This document shows, in pieces, positions 60,383-64,000 of a stretch of 64,000 nt of DNA; position 1 is the stretch's first letter; each line of letters begins with the position of its first letter. Location of the stretch: NCBI RefSeq assembly GCF_009806575.1, contig NZ_CP047095.1:4282001-4346000 (forward strand). The letters are read 5' to 3'. Origin of the DNA: Rossellomorea marisflavi (GTDB lineage Bacteria; Bacillota; Bacilli; Bacillales; Bacillaceae_B). The position numbers were made by a program, and so were the translations under genes. The notes under the pieces are model-generated. The model did no database searches. It saw only the letters and a program-made list of their open reading frames with translations, and was not told the DNA's origin.

Positions 60383-62347
60383 ATGACCAAAGGACTTTCA
60401 TCCAGGGAGCTACTCGACTTTTCATTCATTTCAGACCCACAGATTTCACCCGATGGGAAACGGGCCCTATTTGTCAAAAGGACCGTGCTCAATGACGAAC
60501 GTTACCGGTCCAATCTGTATCATATCAACCTTGTGACCGGAGAGATTTCCCCCTTCACACACGGAGATGCTTCCGATACGCAGCCGAGATGGTCGCCCGA
60601 TGGGAAAAGCATCGTATTCGTGTCGGACCGGTCAGGTAAACGCCAGCTTTGGCGCATCGCGGCGGACGGAGGGGAAGCAAGAGAGGTTACCTCATTCAAA
60701 CATGGCGCCTCCCAGCCAGTCTGGTCGCCTGATGGAAAGAAGATCATCGTCACGGCCCCCTTACGAGAGGAAGAAGGATTAGAGAAAGCGGGAGAAAGCA
60801 AGGAAGAATCTACGCTCAAGCCTTTTATCACCACGAGCATGCAATATAAGTCCGATGCCGAAGGGTTTTCCGATGGCACCTATCGCCAGCTTGTCCTTTT
60901 AGACCTTGAAACGGGGACGGAAACCGTGCTGACGAGCGGACCGTATGACCATGGAATTCCGGCCTTCTCACCCGACGGATCCACTGTAGCCTATTGTGCC
61001 AACCGCTCTGCCGATCCTGAGAGGACTTTCTTCTCTGATGTCCACGAGCTCGACTTGGAAACCCTGAAGGCGGATATCCTCACCAGCGGAAATCTTCGTT
61101 TGCGCTTGCCGAACTATTCCCCGGACGGCGAAACCCTGTCCGTCCTCGGAGATAACATGGCATATGCAGGTTCAACGCTCACAAGGGTTTGGACGCTTGA
61201 TCGAAAGACAAGGGAATTGATCTGTCTCACTGAGGACTCGGACGTGGAATGCAGCGACGTGGCCATCAATGATATGGGGACGGGAACGGCCGGCGGCGCG
61301 GTATGGTCAAAGGATGGCCAATCGCTGTACTTCGCTGCGAGCGACCGCGGTGCCACCAACCTTTACCGCATCACATTGGAGCGTGAAATCACCACGATCA
61401 TCGATGGGAAGCGGCAGGTGTACGGCTACAGCATGGACTCCGCTCAGGACAATATCCTGTTTGCCGTCAGCCAATATGATATTCCGGGAGATCTATTTAT
61501 CTTGGATTCTAGTGGTGAGAAGAGGCTCTCGTGGGAAAACGAGGATGCCTTGAAGGAGATCGAACTCTCCGTTCCTCAAGAATTCCCGATTCAGGCAGAG
61601 GACGGAACGGTTCTTCAAGGATGGATCATGAAGCCTGTTGGCAGCAATGAAACATCCCACCCCCTTGTCGTTGAAATCCACGGTGGTCCCCATGCCATGT
61701 ACAGCTACGGATTCATGCACGAGTTTCAGGTGCTTGCATCCAAGGGATACGGCGTCCTTTATACAAATCCGAGGGGGAGCCACGGGTACGGTCAGACCTT
61801 CGTGGATGCCGTCCGGGGCCGGTACGGGGGAATCGATTATGAAGACATCATGACGACACTGGACCAGGCGCTCGAGACGTTCGACTGGATCGACCCGGAT
61901 CGCCTCGGTGTCACCGGCGGAAGCTACGGCGGGTTCATGACAAACTGGATCGTAGGTCAGACCGACCGCTTCAAGGCAGCCGCCACCCAGCGCTCGATCA
62001 GCAACTGGATCTCCTTCTTCGGCGTCAGCGATATCGGTTATTACTTCACGGAATGGGAGCATAAGACGACCATCCTCGAGGATCCCGATGAGCTGTGGCG
62101 CATCTCCCCCTTGCGCTATGTGAAGAACGTAGACACACCGCTCCTGATCCTTCACAGCGAGAACGACCTTCGCTGTCCAATCGAGCAGGCGGAACAGCTG
62201 TATATCGCACTGAAGCAACTGAAGAAGGAAACGCGTTTCGTCCGGTTCCCGGAATCCAATCACGAGCTGTCACGAAGCGGCAAACCGGGTCTGAGGCTCA
62301 TCCGCCTCGATGAAATCACCGATTGGTTCGATCAGTATTTAAGATAA
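60383..62347 (+). CDS. S9 family serine peptidase (acylaminoacyl-peptidase/YuxL-like)
   Basis: A 654-residue prolyl-oligopeptidase-family enzyme. The N-terminal beta propeller shows repeated SPDGK blades (ISPDGKRALFV, WSPDGKSIVFV, WSPDGKKIIV, FSPDGSTVAY, YSPDGETLSV). The C-terminal alpha/beta hydrolase has the nucleophile in GVTGGSYGGFMTNW, the Asp near LLILHSENDLRCP and the His in PESNHELSRSG. It cleaves short peptides from the N-terminus in the cytoplasm. AAGGAGG precedes the ATG. It lies between the amidohydrolase and pcp genes. Confidence 0.92.
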   Translation: MTKGLSSRELLDFSFISDPQISPDGKRALFVKRTVLNDERYRSNLYHINLVTGEISPFTHGDASDTQPRWSPDGKSIVFVSDRSGKRQLWRIAADGGEAREVTSFKHGASQPVWSPDGKKIIVTAPLREEEGLEKAGESKEESTLKPFITTSMQYKSDAEGFSDGTYRQLVLLDLETGTETVLTSGPYDHGIPAFSPDGSTVAYCANRSADPERTFFSDVHELDLETLKADILTSGNLRLRLPNYSPDGETLSVLGDNMAYAGSTLTRVWTLDRKTRELICLTEDSDVECSDVAINDMGTGTAGGAVWSKDGQSLYFAASDRGATNLYRITLEREITTIIDGKRQVYGYSMDSAQDNILFAVSQYDIPGDLFILDSSGEKRLSWENEDALKEIELSVPQEFPIQAEDGTVLQGWIMKPVGSNETSHPLVVEIHGGPHAMYSYGFMHEFQVLASKGYGVLYTNPRGSHGYGQTFVDAVRGRYGGIDYEDIMTTLDQALETFDWIDPDRLGVTGGSYGGFMTNWIVGQTDRFKAAATQRSISNWISFFGVSDIGYYFTEWEHKTTILEDPDELWRISPLRYVKNVDTPLLILHSENDLRCPIEQAEQLYIALKQLKKETRFVRFPESNHELSRSGKPGLRLIRLDEITDWFDQYLR

Positions 62348-62361
62348 AGGAGAGATGCGAG

Positions 62362-62958
62362 ATGAACGTCTTACTCACTGGATTCGAAGCCTTCCTCGGC
62401 ATGGAATCCAACCCGACTGAAATCATCGTCCGTGAGCTCGACGGATCGGTCGTGGCCGGGAATACCATCATCGGCAAAGTACTTCCCGTCGACTTCACCC
62501 AGTCGGCGGGCATCCTCCTCGAAGCCATCCATGAGCATGAACCTGACGTCGTCCTGTCCCTTGGACTTGCTGCAGGAAGGAACCGCATCACCCCAGAGAG
62601 GATTGCCATCAATTGCATGGACGGGGAACCCGACAACGCAGGAAACCGCTATGATGGGCAAAAAATCATCGAAGATGCTCCCGATGCGTATTTCTCGACC
62701 CTGCCCATCAAGGAATTTGAAATGGAGCTCCGCAGGCAATCACTGCCCGCCGGCATCTCCAATACGGCCGGGACCTATCTGTGCAACCAGATCATGTACG
62801 CCGCCAGGCATCATATCGAAACACATCAGCTGAAGATCCGCTCAGGATTCGTCCATATTCCGGCGCATCACGGACTTGCTTTGGATAATAAAAAGCTTCC
62901 ATCTTGGTCTGTAGGGGATTTAGTAGAGAGTGTGCGGGTGATGGTCGGTATTTTGTAA
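62362..62958 (+). CDS. pcp: pyroglutamyl-peptidase I
   Basis: A 198-residue cysteine peptidase of family C15. The catalytic triad is Glu79 (RITPERIAIN), Cys141 (SNTAGTYLCNQIMY) and His166 (FVHIPAHH). It removes N-terminal pyroglutamate from peptides. ATG 62362 has AAGGAGA upstream; the frame from 62323 overlaps the preceding peptidase gene and is not used. It is the third gene of the peptide-degrading operon that faces the dpp importer. Confidence 0.95.
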   Translation: MNVLLTGFEAFLGMESNPTEIIVRELDGSVVAGNTIIGKVLPVDFTQSAGILLEAIHEHEPDVVLSLGLAAGRNRITPERIAINCMDGEPDNAGNRYDGQKIIEDAPDAYFSTLPIKEFEMELRRQSLPAGISNTAGTYLCNQIMYAARHHIETHQLKIRSGFVHIPAHHGLALDNKKLPSWSVGDLVESVRVMVGIL

Positions 62959-62975
62959 AATTCGTTAAACGGAAA

Positions 62976-63009
62976 GAGCGGGATGCTTATATGCTCCCGC
63001 CCTTTTTTA
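62976..63009 (+). terminator. terminator after pcp
   Basis: GCGGGA and TCCCGC flank a short loop with extra GC/AT pairing, followed by CCTTTTTT. Confidence 0.8.
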
Positions 63010-63714
63010 TCTCATTCGTTCTTTTTTCGGCCGGCCAAAACCTGAATACATACTCTTCAATTGTTCCGGATTTTGGAGGATATACATGTATCGGTGCAGG
63101 TATGTAGCTATGTACGCCATGATCAAGATCAGTACAGAGTAAGCGCCAACCAATACCATCATCTTAAAGGATTTCGACACGGTTAAAGAGAGCAGGAATT
63201 GAGCCGCGATGTATCCCATACTTGACGCAGTAATGATCGGGGACAGATTGAAGCTTGAAGGATCCTCATCCAGCCTGTCATAGGTCCCGGAATACAACAT
63301 CCGGTAATTAAAGATTTGAAAAAATACGAGGGCAGCAACCAGAAGGACGGCACTGATCACAGCATAAAGCGGCCCCTCCACTCCTACATGCACATACATT
63401 AATTTTTGGGAAACGATGAAATATAAGTAAGCTACGGCGACACCCAACACACCCATGTATAAGAAATAGGATCTTTCAAACTTAAAGGGTGCCACGAGGT
63501 AGACGATCCCCCACATGTTCATGAGTATGACTGGGATCATGCCCGCCCAGAAGAATCCTCTATGAAAAGGGTCACTAAGGAGAGGGATACCCCCGAGAAA
63601 GTCCATGAATATTAGTAAGAATACTACTACATTCTGCCGATTTTCCGTAGGGAATTGCATATGAGTCAGGTAAAAGTCGGGTAAATCTTTCTCTTGTTTT
63701 TTCGGTTTATTCAC
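63007..63714 (-). CDS. multi-helix membrane protein of unknown function
   Basis: A 235-residue protein with six hydrophobic segments at about 28-45, 52-72, 84-104, 115-138, 162-180 and 185-210, and a Lys-rich C-terminus. I do not recognise the family. GTG start with GAGGTG 8 bases upstream. It lies convergent with the pcp operon and stands alone. Nothing in the context suggests a role. Confidence 0.72.
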   Translation of the reverse strand: MNKPKKQEKDLPDFYLTHMQFPTENRQNVVVFLLIFMDFLGGIPLLSDPFHRGFFWAGMIPVILMNMWGIVYLVAPFKFERSYFLYMGVLGVAVAYLYFIVSQKLMYVHVGVEGPLYAVISAVLLVAALVFFQIFNYRMLYSGTYDRLDEDPSSFNLSPIITASSMGYIAAQFLLSLTVSKSFKMMVLVGAYSVLILIMAYIATYLHRYMYILQNPEQLKSMYSGFGRPKKERMR

Positions 63715-63877
63715 TCTAGGGTCACCTCTTATTTTGATAATCTTGTATTATATAAATGCGAATTTCCAATTTTTTAACACCTTTATCATGATTGTATCGT
63801 TTTTGGTTTCTTTTTACCAAATATCATTCCTCCCACTTCGCTACTCTCAAATCTCTTCCAAACCTCATAATCTACTC

Positions 63878-63906
63878 ATAAAAAAGAAGCATAGAATCCT
63901 ATGCTC
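63878..63906 (-). terminator. terminator after the partial oxidoreductase gene
   Basis: On the minus strand AGCATAG, a 4-base loop and CTATGCTT are followed by a run of T. It lies just after the TGA at 63908. Confidence 0.8.
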
Positions 63907-63907
63907 C

Positions 63908-64000
63908 TCACTTCAACCCCTGCGGAAACGTAAACACATTGAACGGGTCATATTTTCGATTGATCCGGTTGAGCGCCGGGGCGTTCCCTCCAAAATACTC
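63908..64000 (-). CDS. C-terminal end of a FAD-linked oxidoreductase (berberine-bridge type), partial
   Basis: Only the last 30 residues lie inside the window: EYFGGNAPALNRINRKYDP, then FNVFTFPQGLK and stop. This is the form of the BBE domain at the end of PCMH-type FAD-dependent oxidases (YYG-N, LxxIKxKYDPxNVF). The N-terminal FAD domain, if present, is outside. Function cannot be stated further. Confidence 0.65.
   Translation of the reverse strand, partial: EYFGGNAPALNRINRKYDPFNVFTFPQGLK

Noticed and set aside
61493..62263. 256-codon minus-strand frame within the S9 peptidase gene
   Set aside because: Antisense to the hydrolase domain with its intact catalytic motifs; no independent start signals.

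Overview
The window reads as chromosomal DNA of a Gram-positive Bacillaceae bacterium with moderate GC. I would guess a Rossellomorea or marine Bacillus relative, but I cannot prove the genus. The reasons are gene neighbourhoods known from Bacillus (yhfS-yhfT-bioY, dppA-first dipeptide operon, licT-bglP-bglH, ahpC-ahpF), strong AGGAGG-type ribosome binding sites, TTG and GTG starts, sigma-A promoters, and a full set of Firmicutes control elements: T-box, lysine and glycine riboswitches, RAT antiterminators, cre, and BirA, PerR, Fur, MntR and PhoP boxes. No tRNA, rRNA, CRISPR array, intact insertion sequence or prophage was seen.

Layout. 1-5.0 kb: an FtsX-type ABC exporter, a small membrane protein and a YtrA/GntR-controlled ABC-2 exporter, all on the minus strand. 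5.1-6.1 kb: an autoregulated MarR gene with a VTT membrane protein. 6.2-7.1 kb: an AT-rich accessory patch with a transposase zinc-ribbon remnant and an orphan gene. 7.2-11.4 kb: T-box-controlled thrS, a TauE/SafE exporter and an AI-2E family protein. 11.5-14.2 kb: a zinc-ribbon protein, two frameshifted genes and a YeiL-like Crp/Fnr regulator with a possible micro-gene. 14.3-20.9 kb: an HcaT-like MFS transporter, small membrane and XRE proteins, a MerR-MATE efflux pair, MntH with an MntR-like box, and a DUF2798 protein. 20.9-24.2 kb: yhfS-yhfT-bioY with a BirA operator. 24.3-29.5 kb: a lipoprotein and the beta-glucoside operon (LicT, PTS, GH1) with two RAT/terminator switches and a cre. 29.5-32.5 kb: a DMT exporter with its MerR regulator, signal peptidase I and a low-GC orphan. 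32.6-35.3 kb: an amino-acid ABC importer under a lysine riboswitch. 35.4-41.9 kb: a diguanylate cyclase, then a four-carbon sugar-acid pathway (PrpR_N-type regulator, KdgT-like permease, DtnK, PdxA2). 41.9-49.1 kb: an SDR enzyme, a PhoX-type and a PhoA-type phosphatase with Pho-box-like repeats, and PerR-box ahpCF between them. 49.2-52.1 kb: a glycine-riboswitch permease, a Fur-box FTR1 iron permease and a DUF3899 protein. 52.2-63 kb: the dipeptide system (Lrp-dppA-B-C-D-F-E) facing an amidohydrolase, an S9 peptidase and pyroglutamyl peptidase. 63-64 kb: a membrane protein and the tail of a berberine-bridge-type oxidoreductase.

Most of the window is nutrient uptake and stress response, and in many places the control element itself names the likely substrate: lysine, glycine, biotin, manganese, iron, phosphate, beta-glucosides or threonine charging. 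The most unusual items are a PrpR_N/AAA+/Fis regulator that has lost the sigma-54 contact loop and sits next to a large dyad over a sigma-A promoter; a YeiL-like regulator beside a promoter with a Crp-type site placed for class II activation; a thiolase without its second catalytic cysteine, clustered with BioY; and three genes broken by the same kind of lesion, one base missing from a G or C run.
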